Part shown: positions 39,805-48,961 of the stretch, piece by piece
How positions within the stretch are numbered: the first letter of the stretch is position 1
Layout: each line of letters opens with the position of its first letter
Assembly (NCBI GenBank): GCA_946479925.1
Contig: CAMLHK010000004.1
Span: 1-64,000, forward strand
DNA length: 64,000 bases
Source: an uncultured Lactobacillus sp.
Lineage (GTDB): Bacteria > Bacillota > Bacilli > Lactobacillales > Lactobacillaceae
Direction: 5' to 3'
Notes under the pieces: model-generated
The model's database searches: none
What the model was told of the DNA's origin: nothing
Seen by the model: only the letters and a program-made list of their open reading frames with translations
Translations under genes and position numbers: made by a program

Positions 39805-39855
39805 TTATTTTTATTCACATTATTAAATACGAAAAAAATGCAAAAAACTTTTAAT

Positions 39856-40515
39856 TTATTTTTTAAGGCCTTTGGGTTCCAAAACTTTTTGCAAGAAATT
39901 CAAAATCACATCTGCCAAGATTGCCATCAATGCTGTAGGAAGGGCACCAGCTAGTATAATCGCACTGCCATTAGTAGCATTGGTGCCGCGAATAATTATG
40001 TCTCCTAAGCCACCTGCTCCAACGAACGAACCAATTGAAGTGATACCAATTGCTATTACCAAAGCGTTTTTCAAGCCGGCTATAATAACAGACATTGAGA
40101 GCGGTAATCTCACCATATAAAGTAGTTGCAGCTTTGTCATTCCCATTCCTTTTCCTGAATCAATGACATTCTTATTAACGCTTCTCATACCAGTATATGT
40201 ATTCTTAATAATTGGCAAAAGTGAATAAAGCGTAACGGTGACAATAACGGTCATAACGCCTAGGCCCAAACCAATCATTACAATAGACAAAAGGGCAAGC
40301 GAAGGAATCGTTTGAATAAAGTTTGCAATTTCTACAACAAAATCTCCTAAATGTCCATTGCGCGAAATAAAAATTCCAACCGGTATACCAATAATAGCTG
40401 CAAATAAAACGCCATAGATTGAAATCAAAAAAGTCCGGTTAAATTGTGCTAATACATAACTACCATTATGGACATAATAGTAAATAAATTGCTGCCATAA
40501 AGATAAATGAGACAT
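39856..40515 (-). CDS. opuCD: Osmolyte (betaine/carnitine/choline) ABC transporter permease
   Basis: 219 aa, about six membrane segments, with the binding-protein-dependent permease signature near GITSIGSFVGAGGLGDIIIRG. Paralogue of the permease at 41464-42087. The ATG overlaps the stop of the binding-protein gene as TAATG. Last gene of a four-gene operon (ATPase, permease, lipoprotein, permease) with OpuC-type order. No clear terminator was seen between it and recA. Confidence 0.88.
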   Translation of the reverse strand: MSHLSLWQQFIYYYVHNGSYVLAQFNRTFLISIYGVLFAAIIGIPVGIFISRNGHLGDFVVEIANFIQTIPSLALLSIVMIGLGLGVMTVIVTVTLYSLLPIIKNTYTGMRSVNKNVIDSGKGMGMTKLQLLYMVRLPLSMSVIIAGLKNALVIAIGITSIGSFVGAGGLGDIIIRGTNATNGSAIILAGALPTALMAILADVILNFLQKVLEPKGLKK

Positions 40516-41450
40516 TATTTCTCCCCCCTAAAGTAATTATGTTTTTCTAAAAATTGCCGTGCAACCGTAGCGGGTTCAAGTAGCTTGTCATCTACTTGGA
40601 AGTTCATTTTACGTATATCATGAACACTCACATTACCCACTAATCTTTCCAGAATTGCCTTTAATTCAGGATGCTCTCTTAATAAATAGTTATTAATTAG
40701 CATGCCACAATTATATGGCGGAAAGAAATGCTTATCATCCTTCAACAGGTGCAAATTGTAGCTATCAATTCGGCCATCAGTAGAATAGCCTAGAATAACA
40801 TCCATCTTACCGCTTTTCAGTGCTGAATATACTAAGCCGATATTCATTGGGTGTGCTTTAGAAAAGGTTAATCCGTAAGCTGTTTGAAAAGCAGGATAAC
40901 CGACTCCTGGAGCATTTACCCATTCGGATGCTACACCGAAAGAAAATTTATCTTTAACTTTCTTTAAATCAGAAATCTGATACAGATGGTACTTCTTTTG
41001 GTCTTTTGCTCTCACCATAAAAGCATAATTATTAGCGAAGCCATATGTATGCAAATAAGTTTGATCCCATCTCTTTTTTACTTCACGTCTGACTGTATCA
41101 TTTGCCTTTTTGGAATCCTTAATAGCTGGCAATAAAAGATTTGCAGTTAATTCACCACCATCATAAGCAGCAGCTTGAATATCGGCGTCATGACGAATTA
41201 GAGCCTGATGCTGCATAGGAGCAGAACCCAAATTATTAACAATTGAAGTTTTGTATGAAGTTTCATGTTCAATCAATTGGGCAACAATATTAGCCATAAT
41301 TTGTGATTCAGTAGTTGTTAGTGCCGTAATTCTAATATTTTCCTGACTGCCTTGACTATCAGAAAGTCCAGGCAAGCCACAAGCACTAGTAGTTAACATA
41401 ATAAACAAGGCTGTTATCATCAGGAATATCTTTTTAAAATACTTTTTCAT
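40515..41450 (-). CDS. opuCC: Osmolyte ABC transporter substrate-binding lipoprotein
   Basis: 311 aa. Lipoprotein signal peptide with lipobox TSAC near residue 24, then an OpuAC-type quaternary-amine binding fold (ITALTTTESQIMANIVAQLIE, YDGGELTANLLLP, VILGYSTDGRI). Cys modification would need Lgt (21563-22399). Exact substrate (glycine betaine, carnitine or choline) cannot be told from sequence. Confidence 0.88.
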   Translation of the reverse strand: MKKYFKKIFLMITALFIMLTTSACGLPGLSDSQGSQENIRITALTTTESQIMANIVAQLIEHETSYKTSIVNNLGSAPMQHQALIRHDADIQAAAYDGGELTANLLLPAIKDSKKANDTVRREVKKRWDQTYLHTYGFANNYAFMVRAKDQKKYHLYQISDLKKVKDKFSFGVASEWVNAPGVGYPAFQTAYGLTFSKAHPMNIGLVYSALKSGKMDVILGYSTDGRIDSYNLHLLKDDKHFFPPYNCGMLINNYLLREHPELKAILERLVGNVSVHDIRKMNFQVDDKLLEPATVARQFLEKHNYFRGEK

Positions 41451-41463
41451 GATGAATACCTCC

Positions 41464-42087
41464 TTATATTCCTTTTGGTGTTAATTTACGTTCAAGCTTA
41501 CCCAAGAGATAATCAGTTAGAAGTGCCAATATGATAACAGGAATGGTACCACCAAAAATTAGATCAGTCTGATATAAACTAAGGCCATTAAAGATGAAGT
41601 CGCCAAGGCCCCCAGCACCTATATAAGAAGCTAGAGTCGCCCACGCAATAACATAAATAGCAGAAAGTCTTATTCCCGCCATGATTACAGGCATTGCTAA
41701 AGGAATATCAACTTTCAAAATTAATTGCAGATTAGTCATACCTAAGCCACGTGCAGAATCAATAGTGTCCGGGTTTACCCCCATCAGACCAACATATGTA
41801 TTCCGCAAAATGGGCATTAAACTATAGAGAAAAAGTGCAATAATTGCGGGCAGCTTACCAACACCAAAAAATGGAATCATGATCGCAAGCAGAGCCAAAG
41901 CAGGTATGGTCTGTAACATACTGGCAATAGCAATCACGACTTTTGCCACTCGCGGAAATTTCATTAATATGATACTTAATGGAACTGCTACAACAATTCC
42001 CAAGCCCAGTGAAATAGCTGAAATATATATTTGTTGCCATGTTTTTACTAATAATTCTGAGCCATGTTGTGCAAAAAAGGCTGACAT
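41464..42087 (-). CDS. opuCB: Osmolyte ABC transporter permease
   Basis: 207 aa from the ATG at 42087 ([17 protein letters not shown]), which has AGAGGCG upstream. The frame is open 24 codons further into the ATPase gene, but that stretch has no membrane segment and lies in coding overlap. Permease loop [17 protein letters not shown] present. It partners the permease at 39856-40515. Confidence 0.88.
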   Translation of the reverse strand: MSAFFAQHGSELLVKTWQQIYISAISLGLGIVVAVPLSIILMKFPRVAKVVIAIASMLQTIPALALLAIMIPFFGVGKLPAIIALFLYSLMPILRNTYVGLMGVNPDTIDSARGLGMTNLQLILKVDIPLAMPVIMAGIRLSAIYVIAWATLASYIGAGGLGDFIFNGLSLYQTDLIFGGTIPVIILALLTDYLLGKLERKLTPKGI

Positions 42088-42088
42088 T

Positions 42089-43267
42089 TTAGTTCGCCTC
42101 TTTTCCCGTATTATTTTGCGTGTGGCCCTTATCGCCCCATATTTTTTGATAAACGACATTAACCAAACTTGCGCGAGTTACTATACCGACTAATTTATTA
42201 TCCGAATCAATTACTGGAATATAACTCTTGTTACGGCTCATGATGCGGCTAAAATTGTCTCGCAAATATTCATCCGGACCAACTGTGCTTAATTTAGTAA
42301 TTAAAATATCACTAACGCTGCTTGCCTTAGAATAATTTCGTTGCAAATCATCAATTGAAATATAGCCTTTAAGGTGGTCACTATTATCAACCACTAGAAG
42401 CGTATCGACACGGTGCTCCTTCATCATGGTTAAGGCATCAGACAAAGAGGCACCCAAGTCAATCTTAATCGGATTTGTTAGCATCACATTTTTAACTTTT
42501 ACGGTTTCATATTTTGCTTCAGACAGGCGTTCTTCACCAATTAAACTTTTAACGTAGTCATTAGCAGGATGATGTAAAATCTCCTCAGGCGTTCCTACTT
42601 GGATCAACTGCCCATCATGCAAAACAACTACTTTAGTAGCTAACTTTAACGCTTCATCCATATCATGAGTGACAAAAACAATTGTTTTGCCTAATCGCAC
42701 TTGTAAGTTTTGTACCAAATTTTGTAAACTTTCGCGAGTTATCGGATCTAATGCTCCAAAAGGCTCATCCATTAATATGAGATTTTGGTTTGCTGCCAGT
42801 GCGCGTACAACTCCAATTCTTTGTTGTTGACCACCAGATAGCTCAGTCGGATACCTGTCTAAATATGATTCCGGCAATTCAGCCATTTGAATTAGCTTTT
42901 GCGCTTCACCAGCTAATTTTTCCTTAGGCCATTTTAATAGCTTGGGTACTAAAATGATATTTTCCCTAATAGTCATATGAGGCATCAAACCATTATTTTG
43001 AATAACATACCCAATATGACGTCTCAAGTTGACGGGATTAAAACTTTTAACGTTTTTGCCGTTAACCAGCACCTCGCCTTTAGTTACGCTGTTCATGCGA
43101 TTAATCATCCGCATCAAAGTAGTCTTTCCTGAACCGGAGGTGCCAATTAGGCAGCAAAAATCACCTTTATCTATTTCAAAACTGATATGATTAACAGCCG
43201 GATTTTTCATTTTAGGATATATCTTGGATACATCTTTGAACTCAACCATTGGTATTTTTTCTCCCAT
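42089..43267 (-). CDS. opuCA: Osmolyte ABC transporter ATP-binding protein with two CBS domains
   Basis: 392 aa. Walker [10 protein letters not shown], signature [10 protein letters not shown], Walker [13 protein letters not shown], then a C-terminal tandem CBS pair ([15 protein letters not shown] and [11 protein letters not shown]) that in OpuA-type importers senses ionic strength or cyclic di-AMP. First gene of the operon, behind AAGGAGG. Its promoter overlaps an inverted repeat at 43319-43350. Confidence 0.92.
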   Translation of the reverse strand: MGEKIPMVEFKDVSKIYPKMKNPAVNHISFEIDKGDFCCLIGTSGSGKTTLMRMINRMNSVTKGEVLVNGKNVKSFNPVNLRRHIGYVIQNNGLMPHMTIRENIILVPKLLKWPKEKLAGEAQKLIQMAELPESYLDRYPTELSGGQQQRIGVVRALAANQNLILMDEPFGALDPITRESLQNLVQNLQVRLGKTIVFVTHDMDEALKLATKVVVLHDGQLIQVGTPEEILHHPANDYVKSLIGEERLSEAKYETVKVKNVMLTNPIKIDLGASLSDALTMMKEHRVDTLLVVDNSDHLKGYISIDDLQRNYSKASSVSDILITKLSTVGPDEYLRDNFSRIMSRNKSYIPVIDSDNKLVGIVTRASLVNVVYQKIWGDKGHTQNNTGKEAN

Positions 43268-43301
43268 AAATTTTCCTCCTTTTCAATATTTCCTTAATTT
43301 A

Positions 43302-43330
43302 ATCCTAACAAGTAAATGGAGCATAATCAA
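43302..43330 (-). promoter_or_regulatory. Predicted promoter of the opuC operon
   Basis: -35 TTGATT (43325-43330), 17 bp, -10 TAGGAT (43302-43307). The -35 lies inside one arm of the neighbouring inverted repeat. Confidence 0.45.
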
Positions 43331-43350
43331 CAATTGACCATTTTATGCTC
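43319..43350. repeat. Inverted repeat over the opuC promoter
   Basis: GAGCATAA and TTATGCTC, 8-bp perfect arms with 16 bp between. On the plus strand a T run follows, but no plus-strand gene needs a terminator here. It could be an operator or a second structure after pgsA. Confidence 0.5.
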
Positions 43351-43372
43351 TTTTTATATTAAAAAAGAAGCA

Positions 43373-43401
43373 CAAAAAAGCACTGCCTTGCAGTGCTTTT
43401 T
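43373..43401 (-). terminator. Terminator of pgsA
   Basis: AAAAAGCACTGC pairs with GCAGTGCTTTTT with a 3-nt loop; strong on the minus strand. Confidence 0.9.
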
Positions 43402-43425
43402 AATAAAACTAAATTTTTCTTTAAT

Positions 43426-43986
43426 TTACATTGAACCTTCAAAGACATCCCATGAACTGTGGAAATAGTCCCAGCCAGAATAGATAGTAAAAATCAGTGC
43501 AATATAAAGTAAGATAGTGCCTATATGATAAAAGTCTCCAATTAGCAAAAAGATAATTGAAAGCATTTGACATGTCGTTTTGATTTTACCCGGCATAGCT
43601 GCAGCCATAACTTGTCCCTTATTCTCCGCCAAAATCAAACGCAATCCAGTTACTGCCAATTCACGACAAACAATTATTGCTACAACCCAGGCCGGAGCAA
43701 GTTTTAAAGAAATTAACATTATAAATGCAGTCATAGTAAGCATTTTGTCAGCCAAAGGATCCGCAAATTTTCCAAAATTTGTAACCAAGTTGCGTGACCT
43801 AGCAATATGACCATCAAACCAATCAGTTGCAGAAGCAACTGCAAATACAATCGCAGCTATTACCAATCTCCAATAAACAGTAGTGCCAGCAACTTTAAAA
43901 CTGGCATCACCACCAAAAATAACAATTAGCATGAAAACCGGAATCAATAATATTCTAAAAACCGTTAACTTATTAGGCAAATTCAT
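43426..43986 (-). CDS. pgsA: CDP-diacylglycerol-glycerol-3-phosphate 3-phosphatidyltransferase
   Basis: About 186 aa membrane enzyme making phosphatidylglycerophosphate. The CDP-alcohol phosphotransferase motif D-G-x2-A-R-x8-G-x3-D-x3-D is intact in DWFDGHIARSRN...GKFADPLADK. ATG at 43986 with GGAGG 11 bp upstream; the frame is open six codons further. Follows the rodZ-like gene by about 27 bp in one operon. The usual next gene cinA is missing; opuC genes come instead. Confidence 0.94.
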   Translation of the reverse strand: MNLPNKLTVFRILLIPVFMLIVIFGGDASFKVAGTTVYWRLVIAAIVFAVASATDWFDGHIARSRNLVTNFGKFADPLADKMLTMTAFIMLISLKLAPAWVVAIIVCRELAVTGLRLILAENKGQVMAAAMPGKIKTTCQMLSIIFLLIGDFYHIGTILLYIALIFTIYSGWDYFHSSWDVFEGSM

Positions 43987-44013
43987 TCTTAACTTTTCCT
44001 CCAAAAATAGTTA

Positions 44014-45132
44014 CTATTTTTTATCATCATTTCCACTGTAGGAAGTACCTCCAGAATGGCCAGAATCATTACTATGCTCAGTGTTATTTGATTGATTATT
44101 ATCATGATTCGATTGACCATTATTCTGGGAACTTTGATTATTTTGAGTATTTTGTTGACCATTATTTGTATTCGAACTTGCACCATTATTACCATTAGAA
44201 TTATCAGTTTGACTATGCTGTTGATTTTGCTGGTTCGAATTACTATGTCCTGAATTATTATTCGTAGTTCCGGAATTATTTTGACTTTGATGTGGTTGAT
44301 TGTTTTGACTATTTTGACTATTACGCCGTTTGCCAATATAAAAGGTTAAAGAAAGACTCGAATTTTGAGCTGTATATGGTACTTTTCTGCCACCAATTGT
44401 TACTGATGTTCCTAGAGCGTTGCTAAATGTAACGACTACAGATTGAGCAGTTTCTGGAATTCTTAAAGTGTGTTTTTGACCAGCTGTTAAAGTCTGACCA
44501 CTTTGAGTTACGCCATTCATTGCAATCGAAACTGTAGTAGCTTGATCACCGGCTCTAACAACTAAATTGCGGTTATTTTTAAGGCCGGTAATTTGAAACT
44601 GATTCGCAGCCAATTCCTTAATCTTAACGCTCTTCTTTTTAATTTTCTTAACTTTGCGGTGTCGTTTACCACTATCCGAAGAAACAGAAACATCATTTGC
44701 TTCGTTGTTATTTTCATTGCGACTAGAAGAAAAATGAGCAAATACAACGTAGCATACCAAAATTACTACAACTATCCCCAAACCGACAATGATTCGTGGC
44801 AGGTAATCCTGCCAAATCTTTTTCTTATTACTGGTGGTTTTACGTACTTCCTCACTTTTATTGTCAATCGAGTCTTCGACAAATTCTTCAGGTTCGGCTT
44901 TAGGTATGTCTTCGTGGTATTCACTTAGCAACTTTTTGCCATCTAAACCAACTATCTGTGCATATTGTCTAATGAAGGCTCTAACGTAAAAATCACCAGG
45001 AAGTTTATCAAAATCGTTTTGCTCGATTGCAGTCAGATATCTACCTTGAATTTTGGTTGTTTTTTCAATGTCTTCAATTGAAAGTCCCTTAGCCTCTCTG
45101 GCACTGCGTAATTTATCTCCGATATCTGCCAT
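44014..45132 (-). CDS. rodZ: RodZ-like HTH membrane protein with Asn/Gln-rich tail
   Basis: 372 aa. N-terminal HTH_25 domain (about residues 5-70, LRSAREAKGLSIEDIEKTTK), charged stretch, one membrane helix (about 112-132, IIVGLGIVVVILVCYVVFAH), then an outer beta domain like DUF4115 (about 165-265). It ends with about 105 residues dominated by Asn, Gln, Ser, His and Gly. RodZ helps MreB-linked cell elongation. The tail is unusual: DUF4115 normally ends the protein. A long antisense-frame ORF in this tail is a shadow. Confidence 0.88.
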   Translation of the reverse strand: MADIGDKLRSAREAKGLSIEDIEKTTKIQGRYLTAIEQNDFDKLPGDFYVRAFIRQYAQIVGLDGKKLLSEYHEDIPKAEPEEFVEDSIDNKSEEVRKTTSNKKKIWQDYLPRIIVGLGIVVVILVCYVVFAHFSSSRNENNNEANDVSVSSDSGKRHRKVKKIKKKSVKIKELAANQFQITGLKNNRNLVVRAGDQATTVSIAMNGVTQSGQTLTAGQKHTLRIPETAQSVVVTFSNALGTSVTIGGRKVPYTAQNSSLSLTFYIGKRRNSQNSQNNQPHQSQNNSGTTNNNSGHSNSNQQNQQHSQTDNSNGNNGASSNTNNGQQNTQNNQSSQNNGQSNHDNNQSNNTEHSNDSGHSGGTSYSGNDDKK

Positions 45133-45197
45133 AGTTACCTCTTCAAATTCTAAATTTACTCTTTGAGTATAACATATACTACATATAATTATTACAT

Positions 45198-45926
45198 TTA
45201 AATAAGCCAGCCGCCACTAACATAAATGGTCTGACCAGTTAGATACCCAGACTGAACGTCAAGTAAAGTTTTAACCCAATAAGAAATGTCCTTACCCTCT
45301 GCTAAACGACCAACAGGTATTTCACCCTTAACTTCTTCCATCGTTTCAGGGCCAAGCACGGAATTCATTGCTGTATTGACAGCACCGGGTGCAACAACAT
45401 TAACCGTCAGATTAGCTGAAGCAACTTCGCGGGCATATGCTTGTGCAAACCCTTCAAGACCTGATTTGGAAGAACTGTATGCCGCTTCCATAGCACTACC
45501 TGAACCACCGTAAACTGATCCTAAATAAACAATACGACTATAATCATTTTTTATCAAATGAGGTTCAAATAGTCCTGTCAACTTAATTGGGGTAATCAAG
45601 TTTATGCGCATAATCTCATCAATTTTGGCCGTATCTTGACTACTAACAAAATTATAATCGGTAATTCCCTGGGCAAATACCACAGCGTTAACTGGCAGTA
45701 AATTATTAACAAATTCTTTTAAATCATTATTTTCAGCCAGAAAATCTAATTTGATGGGAATAAAATCCTGCTGAGGATATTTTTGACTCATTCCTTGAGC
45801 CAAAGAATAAGCTTTTCGCCAATTTTGACTGCAATGAATGTAAAGAGACCAACCAGCATTAGCCAACTCAACACAAATAGCTTGACCAATGCCACCTGTA
45901 GCACCAAATACAAGAGCTCGCTGCAA
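45198..45926 (-). CDS. ymfI: Short-chain dehydrogenase/reductase (YmfI-like)
   Basis: 242 aa. NAD(P) loop GATGGIGQ at residues 8-15, catalytic Ser in YLGSVYGG and YSSSK as the Tyr-x3-Lys pair, and a typical PGAVNT turn. It lies in the ftsK-ymfI-rodZ-pgsA row known from Bacillus (ymfI-ymfM-pgsA). Substrate unknown; FabG-like reductase activity is possible. Confidence 0.88.
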   Translation of the reverse strand: MQRALVFGATGGIGQAICVELANAGWSLYIHCSQNWRKAYSLAQGMSQKYPQQDFIPIKLDFLAENNDLKEFVNNLLPVNAVVFAQGITDYNFVSSQDTAKIDEIMRINLITPIKLTGLFEPHLIKNDYSRIVYLGSVYGGSGSAMEAAYSSSKSGLEGFAQAYAREVASANLTVNVVAPGAVNTAMNSVLGPETMEEVKGEIPVGRLAEGKDISYWVKTLLDVQSGYLTGQTIYVSGGWLI

Positions 45927-45939
45927 TTAAAACATTCCT

Positions 45940-46097
45940 TTTATTCTATTTTTTCTTTAAATATTGAAAATGATCTTTAATAACTGAACTAATCTTCTTG
46001 AGAATAGCTCAGTTATGTATTCACATTCAATTTTATTTTACCATTATTTTTTCACAAATTTGAACTAATAAAACGACATGATAAACTTTCTTAAAAA
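45940..46097. other. Intergenic region between ftsK and ymfI
   Basis: 158 bp where the peptidase genes ymfF and ymfH lie in many Firmicutes. No ORF here. It holds a minus-strand imperfect stem (ATAACTGA...TCAGTTAT) without a T tract. Confidence 0.5.
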
Positions 46098-48548
46098 TTA
46101 GCTCTTATCTCCCTCTTTTTTAGACGGTAATAAAACTTGGCGAGGCTTTGAACCTTCAGATGGGCCCACAATACCTTTTTCTTCCATTTCATCAACAATC
46201 CTAGCTGCACGATTATAACCAATACGAAATCTTCTTTGTAAGAGTGATACACTGGCCGTTTGTTGTTGCCTTACTAAATCCACTGCTTGATCATAGAATT
46301 CATCTTTTGGCTCATCATCTTTATTTTCAGAATTTTCTTGGCCTTTTTGTGGAATCATACCTTTATCATATTCGGGTTTCTGCTGTTTCTTTACCCAGGA
46401 AATGATATTTTCAACCTCATGTGACGAAACATAGGCACCCTGAATACGTTCAGGCTTTGAAGCACCAACAGGCATATATAGCATATCGCCGCGGCCAAGT
46501 AATTTTTCAGCTCCAGTCTGATCTAAAATAGTCCGTGAATCAATACCACTCGAAACAGCAAAAGAAATTCGTGAAGGAACATTTGCTTTAATCAGGCCGG
46601 TTATAACATCAACACTTGGTCTTTGAGTGGCCAAAATCATGTGAATACCAGCTGCCCGAGCCATCTGGCCCAAACGGACAATTGCTCCTTCAACATCACG
46701 TCCGCCAACCATCATTAAGTCACTAAGTTCATCAACTACCACTAAGATATATGGTAACGGCTTCATTGCCGGTTTTGATTTATCTTGGTTATTCAGCCGC
46801 ACCTTTTCGTTAAATTCACTCATGTTACGGGCTCCACTTGCAGCGAACAGTTTATAGCGGCGTTCCATTTCTTTAACGGCTTTACTCAAAGCATTTGCAG
46901 CCAATTTTGCATCAGTAACTACCGGTATCAACAAATGAGGCACACCATTATAAACAGAAAGCTCCACCATCTTTGGGTCTATCAAGATTAACTTAACCTG
47001 ATCCGGCAATGCTTTCATTAAAATACTGGTTAAAATCGTATTAATAGCAACAGATTTACCAGAACCGGTTGATCCAGCAATCAAAAGATGAGGCATTTTA
47101 GTCAAATTAGCCGAAACAGTTTGGCCACTGACATCCTTACCCAAAGGAACCTGCATCGGATCCTCTTTGGCCCTGGCACTCTGATTTTGCATTACATCCT
47201 TAAAAGCAACAACTGAAGTGTTCTTGTTAGGTACTTCTATTCCGATATACGGTTTACCGGGTATTGGTGCTTCTATTCTGATATCTTTTGCAGCTAACGC
47301 GAGGGCTAAATCGTCAGCGAGATTAACAATACGACTGACTTTGACACCAACAGCCGGTTGAACCTCATAGCGCGTAATAGTCGGACCCAATATTGCCTTT
47401 TTAATAATAACGTTAACACCAAAACTCTTGAAGGTAGATTGTAATGTCTGAGTATTTTTGCGAATGAGAGCTTTATCAGTACTTTGGTCAATATTTTTTA
47501 TATTATCAAGTAAAGTTAACGGCGGTTTTTGATAATCCGGACTAACTTTTTGATCTTGTTTTAATTCACCGTGGTTTACTGCTCCTAATTCTTCCTTCAT
47601 TTTTTTATCTTCTTCAACAAAAGAATGTGATTTAGGTAATGATGAAATAGAAGAATTATTTTGTTGTGCTTTAGCGCTATTATTTTGACTCGCAACTTGA
47701 ATTTGCGGCTCAACAGGAGCATGTTCCGGAATATCACCGTATTCTGCTTTATCAGATGGAAAAGCAGTTACTTCGTTTTGATCTATGTTACTTACAGAAG
47801 AGTTATCATCCACAGTAAAATCATCCACGTCCGGAAAAACTGGAGCTTTTGTACCAACTGAATTGCTATCTTCCTGTTCATGCAACTCGTTTTTTTTCTG
47901 CTCACGCTTCTCTTTGAAAGAGCCGTATTTATCTTTTATTTTGCTACCAGCTGCTTTGTTTTTATTAATAAAAAGCTGACTAACAAACTGAAATTTTTTG
48001 ATAATTGTCGAGAATTTAACATCAAAAAACATCAAAATTCCACTCGGTATCAATAAAATTGCAATTACACGCAGTCCTATATGACCAAGTAAAGGGTAAA
48101 AAATCTGATAGCATAAGGCGCCTATGACTCCACCGCCGATATTTTTGGTAACAGCCATGCGACCGAATTCAGCTGAAATTTCATGCCAAAAGACATTCAT
48201 AAAAGCATTATTAACGAATTCACGTTCAAAATAAATACTACTTTGAATCAATAAAATTCCCAAAATAGCAAAAAATAGTCCACAACTGCGTTTGAAGCTA
48301 AAGTGCATCGGCTTATTATAAATCAGCATAACCAAGCCGAACACAATGCAAATACCAGCTGCGAGCAAATAGGAATCTCCAAAGACCAGGCGAAAAGTAT
48401 TTGCTACTTGCTTACCCAGGATCCCAAACTTGGCAAATGCTAAAGCTGAAATAACAATTTGTAAAAGTCCGACAATTGCCCATTTAATTCCAGTATTCTG
48501 ATTTTTCTTTCGAGCCTTTGTGGTTTTTCTCCCTTTCTTTTTTGGCAT
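46098..48548 (-). CDS. ftsK: DNA translocase FtsK/SpoIIIE
   Basis: 816 aa. About four N-terminal membrane helices, a charged Gln/Ser-rich linker, then the motor with Walker A GSTGSGKS, VVDELSDLMM as Walker B, and a C-terminal gamma winged helix (LLQRRFRIGYNRAARIVDEME) that reads polar chromosome motifs. Moves chromosome ends through the closing septum. Confidence 0.96.
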   Translation of the reverse strand: MPKKKGRKTTKARKKNQNTGIKWAIVGLLQIVISALAFAKFGILGKQVANTFRLVFGDSYLLAAGICIVFGLVMLIYNKPMHFSFKRSCGLFFAILGILLIQSSIYFEREFVNNAFMNVFWHEISAEFGRMAVTKNIGGGVIGALCYQIFYPLLGHIGLRVIAILLIPSGILMFFDVKFSTIIKKFQFVSQLFINKNKAAGSKIKDKYGSFKEKREQKKNELHEQEDSNSVGTKAPVFPDVDDFTVDDNSSVSNIDQNEVTAFPSDKAEYGDIPEHAPVEPQIQVASQNNSAKAQQNNSSISSLPKSHSFVEEDKKMKEELGAVNHGELKQDQKVSPDYQKPPLTLLDNIKNIDQSTDKALIRKNTQTLQSTFKSFGVNVIIKKAILGPTITRYEVQPAVGVKVSRIVNLADDLALALAAKDIRIEAPIPGKPYIGIEVPNKNTSVVAFKDVMQNQSARAKEDPMQVPLGKDVSGQTVSANLTKMPHLLIAGSTGSGKSVAINTILTSILMKALPDQVKLILIDPKMVELSVYNGVPHLLIPVVTDAKLAANALSKAVKEMERRYKLFAASGARNMSEFNEKVRLNNQDKSKPAMKPLPYILVVVDELSDLMMVGGRDVEGAIVRLGQMARAAGIHMILATQRPSVDVITGLIKANVPSRISFAVSSGIDSRTILDQTGAEKLLGRGDMLYMPVGASKPERIQGAYVSSHEVENIISWVKKQQKPEYDKGMIPQKGQENSENKDDEPKDEFYDQAVDLVRQQQTASVSLLQRRFRIGYNRAARIVDEMEEKGIVGPSEGSKPRQVLLPSKKEGDKS

Positions 48549-48567
48549 GATATTACCTAGTCACTAG

Positions 48568-48960
48568 CTAAAAATTAGCTTGGAAGTTCAAGTTGACTGG
48601 TTTATCCAGCGTAATTTGAGTAACTTGATAAGTTAATGTTTCAATATACTCAACTAAAGGTCTACTAAGCAATTTGTAATCAGCCTTACTAAGATCACTG
48701 CCATCACCAAAGTAATTTTTGATCTGAACGATTTGGCTAATCATCCCACTTACTGAGAATTCCCCTGGAGCAGGTGCCACATCAAAAATGATGGTGATAT
48801 CAAAATAATTACCATCTACCCCTGCATCTGTTGTGCCATCATCATTTTGTTTTTCAACTTTTTTAAGGCCAAAATTAACTTGATCCTTAGTTTCAGGTTC
48901 TTCATTAATATCGTAGTGAAAATTTTTTACTAACACTGGTGTTTCTTTTGCAAAATCCAT
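48568..48960 (-). CDS. DUF1149 family protein
   Basis: 130 aa from the ATG at 48960, behind GGGAGG; the frame is open nine codons further, over the trmL stop. No membrane segments. The pattern DFAKETPVLVKNFHYD and YFDITIIFDVAPAPGEF matches the DUF1149 family common in streptococci and lactobacilli, a SecB-like fold as I remember. Function unknown. Located between trmL and ftsK in the same direction. Confidence 0.8.
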   Translation of the reverse strand: MDFAKETPVLVKNFHYDINEEPETKDQVNFGLKKVEKQNDDGTTDAGVDGNYFDITIIFDVAPAPGEFSVSGMISQIVQIKNYFGDGSDLSKADYKLLSRPLVEYIETLTYQVTQITLDKPVNLNFQANF

Positions 48961-48961
48961 T

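Noticed and set aside
42088..42159. Longer N terminus of the opuCB permease
   Set aside because: The extension lies inside opuCA coding sequence, is basic with no membrane helix, while ATG 42087 has a good binding site.
43989..44336. 115-codon Ile/Val/Lys-rich frame within the rodZ-like tail
   Set aside because: It is the shifted frame of the Asn/Gln-rich repeats (AAT/CAA codons read as ATA/AAA); no start signals.
44010..44340. Tandem repeat or CRISPR in the AT-rich ATT/TTG-like stretch
   Set aside because: Irregular codon-level low complexity encoding Asn/Gln, no constant repeat-spacer units.
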